From DATKDU01 sp035512595 (GTDB taxonomy: Bacteria > Planctomycetota > Planctomycetia > Pirellulales > Pirellulaceae), in NCBI GenBank assembly GCA_035512595.1, contig DATKDU010000353.1, positions 1 to 5,446 of the forward strand: a stretch of 5,446 bases of DNA, written 5' to 3'. The notes under the pieces are model-generated. The model did not search any database. It saw nothing but the letters and a program-made list of their open reading frames with translations, and was not told the DNA's origin. The position numbers and the translations under genes are program-made. Positions 1 through 5,313 of this stretch are shown piece by piece. How positions within the stretch are numbered: the stretch's first letter is position 1; the number at the start of each line of letters is the position of its first letter.

Positions 1-240
1 CCGCTCGATCAGTGCCGACACGTGTTCATCTCGTCGCAGATCGGCTATCCCAAGCCCGCGCCGCAATTCTTCCGCACGGTGGAAGAGCAGCTTGGGCTGC
101 GCGGCGAAGAAATCCTGCTGGTTGGTGATGATTGGACCAACGACGTTCTCGGCGGCCAAAGCTGCGGCTGGCAGGTTCAGCAAATTGTCCGCGAAGGTCC
201 GCTTGCCGAGCGGGCGATTGGATCGCTGGCGGAATTGTAG
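1..240 (+). CDS. HAD-family hydrolase, C-terminal part (5' end outside window)
   Basis: This is the C-terminal 79 codons of a haloacid dehalogenase superfamily protein, read in frame from base 1 to the TAG at 238-240. The frame is already open at base 1, so the true start lies to the left; the internal GTG at 22 is not a credible start because coding continues before it. Visible motifs are the motif III lysine in 'GYPKPAPQFF' and the motif IV acidic pair in 'LLVGDDWTNDVLGG', which in this superfamily bind Mg2+ and stabilise the phospho-aspartate intermediate. 'GGQSCGW' takes the place of the usual 'GA..AG' stretch after motif IV. The catalytic DxD motif and the cap domain are outside the window, so the substrate (a phosphate ester, or a haloacid) cannot be named. 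The gene converges on tsaE across a 334-bp gap full of palindromes. Confidence 0.87.
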   Translation, partial: PLDQCRHVFISSQIGYPKPAPQFFRTVEEQLGLRGEEILLVGDDWTNDVLGGQSCGWQVQQIVREGPLAERAIGSLAEL

Positions 241-294
241 CCGAACTCGTAAGAGTTCGGGCGCAACCACTCCATGATCCAAACTCTTACGAGT
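241..294. repeat. Pair of short self-complementary repeats (ctcgtaagag type)
   Basis: Bases 241-260 form a perfect hairpin with 8-bp arms (ccgaactc / gagttcgg) and a 4-nt loop (gtaa), starting immediately after the HAD stop codon. A 13-bp part of it (245-257, actcgtaagagtt) recurs as its exact reverse complement at 282-294. Because the unit is itself nearly palindromic, the two copies can also be read as near-direct repeats. It could act as part of the 3' end of the HAD transcript, but no T-run follows. It is more likely a dispersed intergenic repeat; the genome-wide copy number cannot be seen from here. Confidence 0.6.
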
Positions 295-326
295 CATCAT
301 TCCGCTGGCGGCACTCTGAATGATGA
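294..326. repeat. Hairpin with 9-bp arms
   Basis: tcatcattc (294-302) is the exact reverse complement of gaatgatga (318-326), leaving a 15-nt loop. It shares its first base with the preceding repeat pair. The arms are AT-rich and only short A-rich sequence follows, so it is not a canonical intrinsic terminator. It may be chance or part of the same palindrome cluster. Confidence 0.35.
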
Positions 327-352
327 AAAGCAGTGGCTTCCAAGCGTCTTCT

Positions 353-541
353 CCACCGACCCTGGTCGGTGGAAACACGATTGACAGGCTAGAACGAGCG
401 ACCATTGCCCCACTTCCTATGTTTTCCCGCCTCGCCTCCCGCCGCTTCGCGGCGGGAGGCGAGGCGGGAAAACAGGCATTTTTTCATTGCGTCGTCGCCG
501 TCTAGCTCACCAATCATCCTTCCACCGACCAGGGTCGGTGG
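353..541. repeat. 189-bp nested palindrome, MITE-like or REP-like element
   Basis: The element is symmetric about base 447. Its ends are 22-bp perfect inverted repeats (353-374 and 520-541), and each end is itself a small palindrome (ccaccgacc / ggtcggtgg with a 2-nt centre). The middle is a 26-bp-arm perfect palindrome (420-445 and 449-474, centre ttc). Between outer and inner arms, two further blocks pair in exact register: 379-383 with 511-515 and 388-393 with 501-506. The remaining spacer bases do not match, as expected for an old, drifting palindrome. No reading frame in it looks like a real protein. This fits a non-autonomous mobile element moved by a transposase supplied elsewhere, or two inverted REP-type units; which of these applies is inference. 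Whatever its origin, a transcript across it could fold into a very long stem. Confidence 0.75.
420..484 (+). terminator. Possible intrinsic terminator for the HAD gene
   Basis: The inner GC-rich stem of the nested palindrome (26-bp arms, 3-nt loop) is followed, after a 4-nt gap, by six consecutive T's at 479-484 on the + strand. That resembles a rho-independent terminator for transcription leaving the HAD gene, although the stem is much longer than usual and lies 180 bp past the stop codon. The minus strand has no T-run on its side, so it is not a symmetrical terminator for tsaE. Termination may be incidental to the repeat. Confidence 0.4.
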
Positions 542-574
542 TGCTGCCGGCTGACTGTTTTCGGAGCAGTTCGG

Positions 575-1051
575 CTACGACCGCAAGCTTCTTCCTATCT
601 CCGCGACGGCCTCTTGCAGCCGCGAGTCGCCTGACCGCAAAGTAAACCGCCGCTGCGTCGGCCCGATCACCTCGATTGACATGTCGAGACGCACACTCGG
701 CAGCAGGTGATCGACCTTATCGGCCCATTCCACGAACGACAGCCCTTCCGTCTCGAAGTATTCATCCGGGCCAAGCTCGAGAAACTCCTGCTCGTCCTTA
801 AGCCGGTAAACGTCGAAGTGGTGAATCGTCCGCTCTCCGCGGTAGGTCTGGCAGAGGACGAAGGTCGGGCTGGTGACCTGCTGCCGGTCGATGCCGCTGG
901 CCGCGGCAACGGCCTGCACGAGCCGCGTCTTGCCGGCCCCGAGCGTTCCAGAAAGGGCGACGACGGTGCCGTCCGGCAAGAACTCGGCGAGTGCCGCTCC
1001 TAGAGAGTCGGTGTCGGCTTCGGACCGGGACTCAAAGATGATTTCGCTCAT
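575..1051 (-). CDS. tsaE: tRNA threonylcarbamoyladenosine biosynthesis ATPase TsaE
   Basis: This cytoplasmic P-loop ATPase works with TsaB and TsaD to transfer the threonylcarbamoyl group to A37 of ANN-decoding tRNAs (t6A). The 158-aa length is normal for the family. Visible motifs are a Walker A at residues 35-42 (GTLGAGKT), the switch-like 'TSPTFVL' at 60-66, the Walker B-like 'HHFDVYRL' at 77-84 with Asp80, and the diagnostic 'FVEWADKV' at 106-113. The ATG at 1051 overlaps the thiL stop as ATGA. No Shine-Dalgarno precedes it, so translation is probably coupled to thiL by re-initiation. The gene ends with TAG at 575-577, facing the HAD gene across the palindrome-filled gap. Identification is by motif recognition and there is no sign of damage. 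Confidence 0.95.
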   Translation of the reverse strand: MSEIIFESRSEADTDSLGAALAEFLPDGTVVALSGTLGAGKTRLVQAVAAASGIDRQQVTSPTFVLCQTYRGERTIHHFDVYRLKDEQEFLELGPDEYFETEGLSFVEWADKVDHLLPSVRLDMSIEVIGPTQRRFTLRSGDSRLQEAVAEIGRSLRS

Positions 1052-1965
1052 GGGGCGAGCCGATGTTCGTAGCCGCGGGGAGCAAGCGGGGCGCGAGTTC
1101 CGTCTGCCATTTGTGACCAGAGCCCCGGTTCCGCCACGAACTGGCCGATCCGGGTCAGCGGCACCGCGAGCGGCTGGAGGGTCAGTAGCCGCTCCGCTTC
1201 GTCCGCTGCAACTGCCAGGATCAACTCAAAATCCTCCCCGTCGCCGAGGGCGTGCTCAAGCGGCGTGAGCTTATCGGCTTGATTCGCTGCCGCTACGGCG
1301 ATCGGAATCGAATTCAGGTCGAGCACCGCCCCGCAGCCGCTCTCCTGGCAGATTCGCGACAGGTCGAGCGACAGCCCGTCGCTGACGTCGATGGCCGCGG
1401 TGATTTGGGCGTTTTCTGCCAGCCAGATCGCCTCAGCGACGCGCGGTGTGAAGTCGAAATGTTTTCCCAGAATGCTGCCGCCAAATTCACCCGTAACGAG
1501 AATCTGATCGCCGGCTCGAGCGCCGCTCCGCTGCCACGCTTTGCCAGTCTCGACCTCCCCTACCGCCGTCACGTTGATCACCAGCTTCCCATCCCAACTG
1601 TTCGTATCGCCGCCGCCAATTGCCGTATCGAATTGCCGGGCCAGCGCGAAGACGCCTTCATAAATCGCGCGGGCCAACTCGCCCCCTCCCTGCCGCGGCA
1701 ATGCGACGGAGACAAAACAGGCCACTGGCCGGGCGCCCATCGCCGCCAGATCGCTCAGGTTGACCGCCAGCGACTTGCGTCCGATCCGTGCTGGCTCATG
1801 CTGGCCGACGTGAAAGTCCACGTCGTCCATCAGCATGTCGGTTGTGACCACCCATTGCTTGCCGGCCGGCAGATCGACGACTGCCGCATCGTCGCCGATC
1901 CCCAGCGGCACGCGCGGATGCCGGCTGACTTGGGACCTGAGCCACTCGATGAATTGCGTCTCCAT
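1048..1965 (-). CDS. thiL: Thiamine-monophosphate kinase ThiL
   Basis: ThiL uses ATP to phosphorylate thiamine monophosphate to thiamine diphosphate, the last step of cofactor synthesis, in the cytoplasm. From the chosen ATG the protein is 305 aa. Family motifs appear in order: GIGDDAAV (22-29), TTDMLMDDVDF (41-51), NLSDLAAMGA (69-78), GGGDT (117-121), IDVSDGLSLDLSRI (192-205) and GDGEDFEL (241-248). These cover the AIRS-type ATP-binding fold with its metal-binding aspartates. I chose the ATG at 1965 ('METQFIEWL') although the frame stays open to an ATG at 2109. The extra 48 residues translate a palindromic repeat (including 'KPEAQAKE') and would overlap the DUF983 gene. A -10/-35 pair also lies exactly where a leaderless start at 1965 needs it. 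The TGA overlaps the tsaE start by 4 bp, so the two are probably one operon. Confidence 0.95.
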   Translation of the reverse strand: METQFIEWLRSQVSRHPRVPLGIGDDAAVVDLPAGKQWVVTTDMLMDDVDFHVGQHEPARIGRKSLAVNLSDLAAMGARPVACFVSVALPRQGGGELARAIYEGVFALARQFDTAIGGGDTNSWDGKLVINVTAVGEVETGKAWQRSGARAGDQILVTGEFGGSILGKHFDFTPRVAEAIWLAENAQITAAIDVSDGLSLDLSRICQESGCGAVLDLNSIPIAVAAANQADKLTPLEHALGDGEDFELILAVAADEAERLLTLQPLAVPLTRIGQFVAEPGLWSQMADGTRAPLAPRGYEHRLAP

Positions 1966-2000
1966 ATCACGATTATGCGATCCTTCAGTCTGTGTGCAAA
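1966..2000 (-). promoter_or_regulatory. Predicted thiL promoter giving a leaderless mRNA
   Basis: On the minus strand, CATAAT (1977-1972; 5 of 6 matches to TATAAT) lies exactly 6 nt before the thiL ATG. TTTGCA (2000-1995; 4 of 6 matches to TTGACA) is 17 bp further upstream. Transcription would start at or within a base or two of the ATG, giving no 5' leader, which agrees with the lack of a well-placed Shine-Dalgarno. The promoter lies just outside the palindrome at 2006-2086. This is consensus matching by eye. Confidence 0.5.
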
Positions 2001-2005
2001 CTGAC

Positions 2006-2086
2006 CCACAAGCCTGAAGCGCAAGCGAAGGAAAGCCATCCATTCGCAAAAACGGCCTTTCCTTCGCTTGCGCTTCAGGCTTGTGG
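2006..2086. repeat. Palindromic repeat with 30-bp perfect arms ('PEAQAKE' type)
   Basis: Bases 2006-2035 are the exact reverse complement of 2057-2086, separated by a 21-nt loop and centred on 2046. Reading inward, each arm begins ccacaagcctgaagcgcaag. The 3' 12 bases of the DUF983 gene lie inside the right arm, which supplies its last codons and TGA stop. Read through in the thiL frame, the arms encode 'KPEAQAKE' and 'SLALQACG', a pair of strings I recall from many planctomycete hypothetical proteins. It may act as a 3' stem for the DUF983 mRNA, but no T-run follows on the minus strand. It is probably a dispersed palindromic element; copy number cannot be judged from this window. Confidence 0.8.
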
Positions 2087-2440
2087 CCGCTCCCCGTCGT
2101 GCGGATCACGCCATTGGTCGAAGCCGATCCACAGGCTCCGCGAATGCCGAAAGAACAAAACCGGAAAGAACAGGACGAAAACCAGCCCGGCCATGAGCAG
2201 CGGCTGCTTGGGATAGTGGTACTTGAACAGGAGCACCGGATAGGCGATGGCGAGGATCAGGCTCGTGAGCCCGTAGTTGATGTAGATCGACCCCAGGAAA
2301 AAGCCCGGCTCACGCTCGAACTTGACGCCGCAGCTTGGACAGCGTTCGTGCATCGCCAGGAACCCGCGGAAGAGTTGCCCCTCACCGCACACTGGGCAGC
2401 GGAGGAGCAGGCTGCGTTTGAGGAGGGTCCAGAATCGCAT
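2075..2440 (-). CDS. DUF983 family zinc-ribbon membrane protein
   Basis: This 121-aa protein has the clear DUF983 layout. An N-terminal zinc ribbon uses Cys15 and Cys18 (CPVCGEGQLF) and Cys34 and Cys37 (CPSCGVKF). It is followed by 'EPGFFLGSIYINYG' (44-57) and two hydrophobic helices at about 54-72 and 81-98. The family's biochemical role is unknown; it is an inner-membrane protein probably binding one zinc ion. I chose the ATG at 2440 over an upstream TTG at 2482 because 'MRFWTLLKRSLLLRCPVCG' is the typical family start. A -10-like hexamer also sits 6 nt before this ATG, and the longer form would lie across that promoter. The last four residues and TGA (2075-2077) come from the right arm of the palindrome, so the original C-terminus may have been replaced. 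thiL follows 109 bp downstream with its own predicted promoter. Confidence 0.9.
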   Translation of the reverse strand: MRFWTLLKRSLLLRCPVCGEGQLFRGFLAMHERCPSCGVKFEREPGFFLGSIYINYGLTSLILAIAYPVLLFKYHYPKQPLLMAGLVFVLFFPVLFFRHSRSLWIGFDQWRDPHDGERPQA

Positions 2441-2475
2441 GCTCGTATCGTAGAATGCTGCGGCACGCGAACCAA
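2441..2475 (-). promoter_or_regulatory. Predicted DUF983 promoter giving a leaderless mRNA
   Basis: On the minus strand, TACGAT (2452-2447) ends 6 nt before the ATG at 2440, and TTGGTT (2475-2470) lies 17 bp upstream of it. The arrangement is the mirror image of the promoter for the divergent gene at 2518, with only 7 bp (2476-2482) between the two -35 hexamers. The individual hexamers are weak matches; the repeated geometry is the support. Confidence 0.45.
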
Positions 2476-2482
2476 TCGCCAA

Positions 2483-2517
2483 TTGTGTCCCTCCGCGGCG
2501 GCCGATACGATTGAAGG
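2483..2517 (+). promoter_or_regulatory. Predicted promoter of the 64-aa membrane protein gene, leaderless
   Basis: TTGTGT (2483-2488) and TACGAT (2506-2511) are separated by exactly 17 bp, and the -10 hexamer ends 6 nt before the ATG at 2518. It uses the same TACGAT hexamer and spacing as the opposing promoter. The 'gaagg' directly touching the ATG is too close to serve as a ribosome binding site, so a leaderless message is the better reading. It would drive the whole + strand cluster. Confidence 0.45.
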
Positions 2518-2712
2518 ATGCTGCGCCCGCTGGGAAAACTGATGCAAGTGCTGGGGCTGGTCCTGCTGCCGGCCTCGATGCTCATGGAGTTGACCGACGA
2601 AATGCGTGCGCCGATCGGCTTGAGCAGCGTCAGCGCCATGCTGCTGCTCATGTGCTTTGGCGTGGCCCTGTTTGGACTGGGGCGGATCATTGAGGGTTAT
2701 GCCCGCGGCTAG
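2518..2712 (+). CDS. Small two-helix membrane protein, function unknown
   Basis: This is a 64-aa protein with a short basic N-terminus (MLRPLGK), two hydrophobic segments at about 9-24 and 37-55, and a C-terminal 'LGRIIEGYARG'. The two segments are joined by a polar linker (ELTDEMRAPIGLSS). This predicts a small inner-membrane helical hairpin. I do not recognise a named family; the layout and the closing 'GR.IEGYA' resemble tiny hypothetical membrane proteins I associate with planctomycetes. The start is supported by the -10/-35 pair placed for a leaderless mRNA. The TAG (2710-2712) overlaps the AGGA preceding the next gene, whose start is only 9 bp away, so the two are almost certainly co-transcribed. 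Coding potential is supported by the hydrophobic pattern and gene spacing rather than by known function. Confidence 0.75.
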   Translation: MLRPLGKLMQVLGLVLLPASMLMELTDEMRAPIGLSSVSAMLLLMCFGVALFGLGRIIEGYARG

Positions 2713-2721
2713 GAATTGCCC
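2711..2721 (+). promoter_or_regulatory. Shine-Dalgarno-like site that fixes the propeller gene start
   Basis: AGGA at 2711-2714 sits 7 nt before the ATG at 2722 and overlaps the stop codon of the preceding gene. It favours ATG 2722 over the in-frame TTG at 2716, which would leave only 1 nt of spacing, and suggests translational coupling with the 64-aa gene. Confidence 0.55.
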
Positions 2722-5034
2722 ATGAAACTGGCCTCCTGGTTGTCGCTGGGGATGCTCTGCGGCCCGCTGCTCGTGTCCACCCCTGCGGCGGCACAGATCG
2801 AGCGGTCGCAATCGCTGTCGGCGGCGGAGGTCGATCCCCTCGACGCCACCACGGCGACCCATCTGGAGAACGCCCGGCGGTTTCTGGCCGAGAAGCAGTG
2901 GGACGAGGCGGTCGATGCGATCCGCCGCGGCATGGACGGGGAAGCAGGGCGCTACGTCGCGCTCACCGAGCCGACGCCCGCTCCCGAGGGCTTTCAGCGG
3001 CTGGTGAGCGTCCGCGAATTCTGCCAGTGGCGGCTGGCGGCACTCGCCAGCGAAGCACCCCAGGCCCTCGCGCACTATCGCAGCCTGGCCGATCCGCTGG
3101 CCGAGCAGTGGCTGGCGGAGGCCATCGACAGCCGCGATGAGCGACTGTTGCGGCGACTGGTCGATGAGGCATTCGCCACGACATCCGGCGACGACGCCCT
3201 GCTGCGGCTGGGGGACGCGGCACTCGCCCGCGGCGAATATGCCGAGGCACGAGGGTATTACGGCCGGATCGGCCCTCATTTGCGGATGACGACGGAGGGC
3301 GCCACGGAGCGATTTCCGGAGGCGTTTCCCGATACCGACCTGCCCGCGGCCGAGGTGCGGGCGCGTCTTGTGCTCGCGTCGATTTTAGGAGGCGAGCACG
3401 AGCGGGCGCAGATCGAATTGGAACTGTTCCGCCGAATGCATGCCGAAGCTCAAGGAAAACTTGCCGGCCGGGACGGAAACCTGGCCGAGACCCTGACCGC
3501 CTTGTTGACCCAGGCCAGGTCGTGGCCGCCAACGAAGCGTAGCGAGGACTGGCCGACCTTCGCCGGCGATTTTTCGCGGAGCGGGCGGACCAGCGGGCCC
3601 ATCGATCCGGCGGGGACCGCACTGTGGACTTTTTCTCTTCCCAAACTGGCATCCGATCGCGACGTCATCGGTTCGGGGCGCCTGCGGGTCGCCGACGATC
3701 GGAAGGGGCTGCTCTCGTATCATCCGGTGGTCGTTGGCGACACAGTCCTGGTGCGGTTCGATGCCCGCCTGCGGTCGTACATTGCGGCCATCGGCCTGCG
3801 CGATGGACAAAAACGCTGGCAGGTTGATGCGCTGCGCGTGCCGGAGATCCTCACCGGCGCAGCGGACGATGGCGATGCAGCGTGGGAAGTCAGTGACGCC
3901 CATGCCGAATTGCCGCGGCATGTCGGGGTGGCCCGCTATACGTTGACCACCTGCGGCCGCAAGTTGTTTGCCCGGATGGGCTCGCCGGTGACGGCCCCGC
4001 CGGCCAATAGCATCGCGAAGCTGCTGTCGAAGTCACAAGGCTTTTTGATGGGGTACGACCTGGCGACTGAAGGAAAACCCCTCGAAGGGTTTCCGATCCG
4101 CCCGGAGTCGGGGGAATGGTCGTTTGAAGGGACGCCGATTTGCGACGGGGCGAATCTTTACGTCGCCATGCGACGGGTGGAGCAGGGTCGTTGCCAGTTG
4201 CACGTGGCGTGCTTCGCGCTCTCATCCGGCGGCGCCCTGGCAGACGACACGGAGGACAACTCCCGTCCCTCCGGACGAATGTTGTGGCGGACGAAGGTCT
4301 GCTCGGCGGCCACGCTGGCCAGCGGCGATTTTGCCGAGCTGTCCCACTGCCTGCTGTCGCTCGATGGCGGGACGATTTTCGTGAATTCGAATCTGGGGGT
4401 GATTGCCGCGGTCGAGGCGGACGGCGGCGGCGTGCGGTGGCTGCAAAAATATCCGCGGGCCAGCTTCAAGAGCGGCGATCCCGACGAGCACGATGACCAG
4501 TTCTTCCGCGATTTGACCCCCTGTTTGCCGGCGGGGGACCTGGTGATTTGCGCTCCAGCCGATTGCGATCGGCTGTTTGCTCTCGATCGGACCACGGGGC
4601 GTTTTGCCTGGAGCACCGAGCCGGGCGTGGCGACGGATGCAATCCATCTGCTGGGCACGAGCGGCCGGTGGCTGATCGCCAGCGGCGACCGGCTCTATTG
4701 GATCGATTTGCACACAGGAAAGGTGCGCGTGCGACTCCCCGATACGCCCAGCGGCGGACCGACCGAGGCCGCTCCCAATCCTCGCGGCTTTGGCCGCGGC
4801 ATTCTCGCCGGCGATGAAGTCTACTGGCCGACGCGCGAGAGCATCGTCGTCTTCTCCGCCGCCCCGCGCGAGACGGCAACCGGCTTCGTTCCCGCCGGGC
4901 GCCGCGAAATCCCCCTTCTGCCGCGTATGGCCGGCGGGGGCAATCTGGTCTTTGCCCACGGCGTGCTGCTGATTGCGGCGGGCGACAAACTGTATGCGTT
5001 TGATGCGGGGGCCAAGCCGTCAACCGCACCTTGA
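2722..5034 (+). CDS. Exported TPR-like / PQQ-like beta-propeller protein
   Basis: This 770-aa protein begins with a signal peptide (residues 1-24: basic MK, hydrophobic core, cleavage likely after 'TPAAA'), so it is probably periplasmic. Residues about 43-265 are alpha-helical with TPR-like stretches ('HLENARRFLAEKQWDEAVDAI' region at 47-67; 'GDAALARGEYAEARGYY' at 164-180). From 'WPTFAGDFSRSG' (277-288) to the end there are repeated blades of the PQQ-like/BamB type, with recurring 'G..LYALD..TG...W' patterns. Clear examples are around 338-366, 549-573, 606-630, 651-668, 692-711 and 739-761. No quinoprotein dehydrogenase catalytic motif was recognised, so a scaffolding or binding role is likelier than an enzyme; this is inference. 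It follows the 64-aa membrane protein by 9 bp and precedes the next membrane protein by 27 bp. Proteins of this layout are common in planctomycetes, with largely unknown function. Confidence 0.88.
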   Translation: MKLASWLSLGMLCGPLLVSTPAAAQIERSQSLSAAEVDPLDATTATHLENARRFLAEKQWDEAVDAIRRGMDGEAGRYVALTEPTPAPEGFQRLVSVREFCQWRLAALASEAPQALAHYRSLADPLAEQWLAEAIDSRDERLLRRLVDEAFATTSGDDALLRLGDAALARGEYAEARGYYGRIGPHLRMTTEGATERFPEAFPDTDLPAAEVRARLVLASILGGEHERAQIELELFRRMHAEAQGKLAGRDGNLAETLTALLTQARSWPPTKRSEDWPTFAGDFSRSGRTSGPIDPAGTALWTFSLPKLASDRDVIGSGRLRVADDRKGLLSYHPVVVGDTVLVRFDARLRSYIAAIGLRDGQKRWQVDALRVPEILTGAADDGDAAWEVSDAHAELPRHVGVARYTLTTCGRKLFARMGSPVTAPPANSIAKLLSKSQGFLMGYDLATEGKPLEGFPIRPESGEWSFEGTPICDGANLYVAMRRVEQGRCQLHVACFALSSGGALADDTEDNSRPSGRMLWRTKVCSAATLASGDFAELSHCLLSLDGGTIFVNSNLGVIAAVEADGGGVRWLQKYPRASFKSGDPDEHDDQFFRDLTPCLPAGDLVICAPADCDRLFALDRTTGRFAWSTEPGVATDAIHLLGTSGRWLIASGDRLYWIDLHTGKVRVRLPDTPSGGPTEAAPNPRGFGRGILAGDEVYWPTRESIVVFSAAPRETATGFVPAGRREIPLLPRMAGGGNLVFAHGVLLIAAGDKLYAFDAGAKPSTAP

Positions 5035-5061
5035 GTGGTTGTCGGAACGGGGGGACTCCAG

Positions 5062-5313
5062 ATGGATCACGAACCGTCTTCATCGCCTTCGCCAACGGCT
5101 GCTGCGCCAAAACGGTTTCGCGGGCTCCTGCGATTCAGCCTGCGCACGCTGTTCATCGTTTTCACCGTCGGCTGCATCTGGTTGGGAATCGTCACGAAGC
5201 GCGCTCGCGATCAGCGGGCGGCAGTGGATCGCATCTTGCAGCTCCGTGGTTTTGTGAGCTTCGACTATGAATTCGACAAATCGGGCAGACGCATCAAGGA
5301 CGCTCAGCCGTAG
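5062..5313 (+). CDS. Single-helix membrane protein, probably truncated by an insertion
   Basis: This 83-aa product has a Ser/Pro-rich N-terminus, a basic stretch (KRFRGLLRFSLRT), one transmembrane helix at about 28-44 and a basic segment after it. It then has the start of a soluble domain ('LQLRGFVSFDYEFDKSGRRIKDAQP'). The 'RFSLRTLFIVFTVGCIWLG' region followed by 'RARDQRAAVDRI' matches a planctomycete-typical membrane-anchor start that, in proteins I recall, continues into a much longer C-terminal domain, often leucine-rich repeats. Here the frame stops at TAG 5311-5313, 4 bp before the end of an IS66-type transposase on the other strand, so the gene is probably broken. I chose the ATG at 5062 over the GTG at 5035, which directly abuts the previous stop. 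A weak G-run (5049-5054) lies 7 nt upstream. It is probably co-transcribed with the propeller gene. Confidence 0.65.
   Translation: MDHEPSSSPSPTAAAPKRFRGLLRFSLRTLFIVFTVGCIWLGIVTKRARDQRAAVDRILQLRGFVSFDYEFDKSGRRIKDAQP

Noticed and set aside
353..541. CRISPR-like array from the repeated 20-bp palindrome
   Set aside because: There are only two copies, in opposite orientation, with a large palindrome between them and no regular spacers or cas genes nearby.
1966..2109. N-terminal extension of ThiL to an ATG at 2109
   Set aside because: The extra residues translate palindromic repeat DNA, overlap the DUF983 gene on the same strand, and lie upstream of a well-placed promoter; ThiL proteins normally start near 'METQFIEWL'.
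2441..2482. TTG start for the DUF983 gene at 2482
   Set aside because: The added 14 residues are not typical of the family and their DNA carries the -10 and -35 hexamers of the downstream ATG start.
2257..3279. Long minus-strand open frame of 340 codons across DUF983, the small gene and the propeller gene
   Set aside because: It is antisense to well-supported genes, is rich in Arg, Gln and Gly as GC-rich shadows are, and shows no family motif. The same applies to a 250-codon + strand frame at 1252-2004 antisense to thiL.
5035..5061. GTG start for the truncated membrane-anchor gene at 5035
   Set aside because: It directly abuts the previous stop with no room for its own site, and the added residues look random; the ATG at 5062 is more likely.
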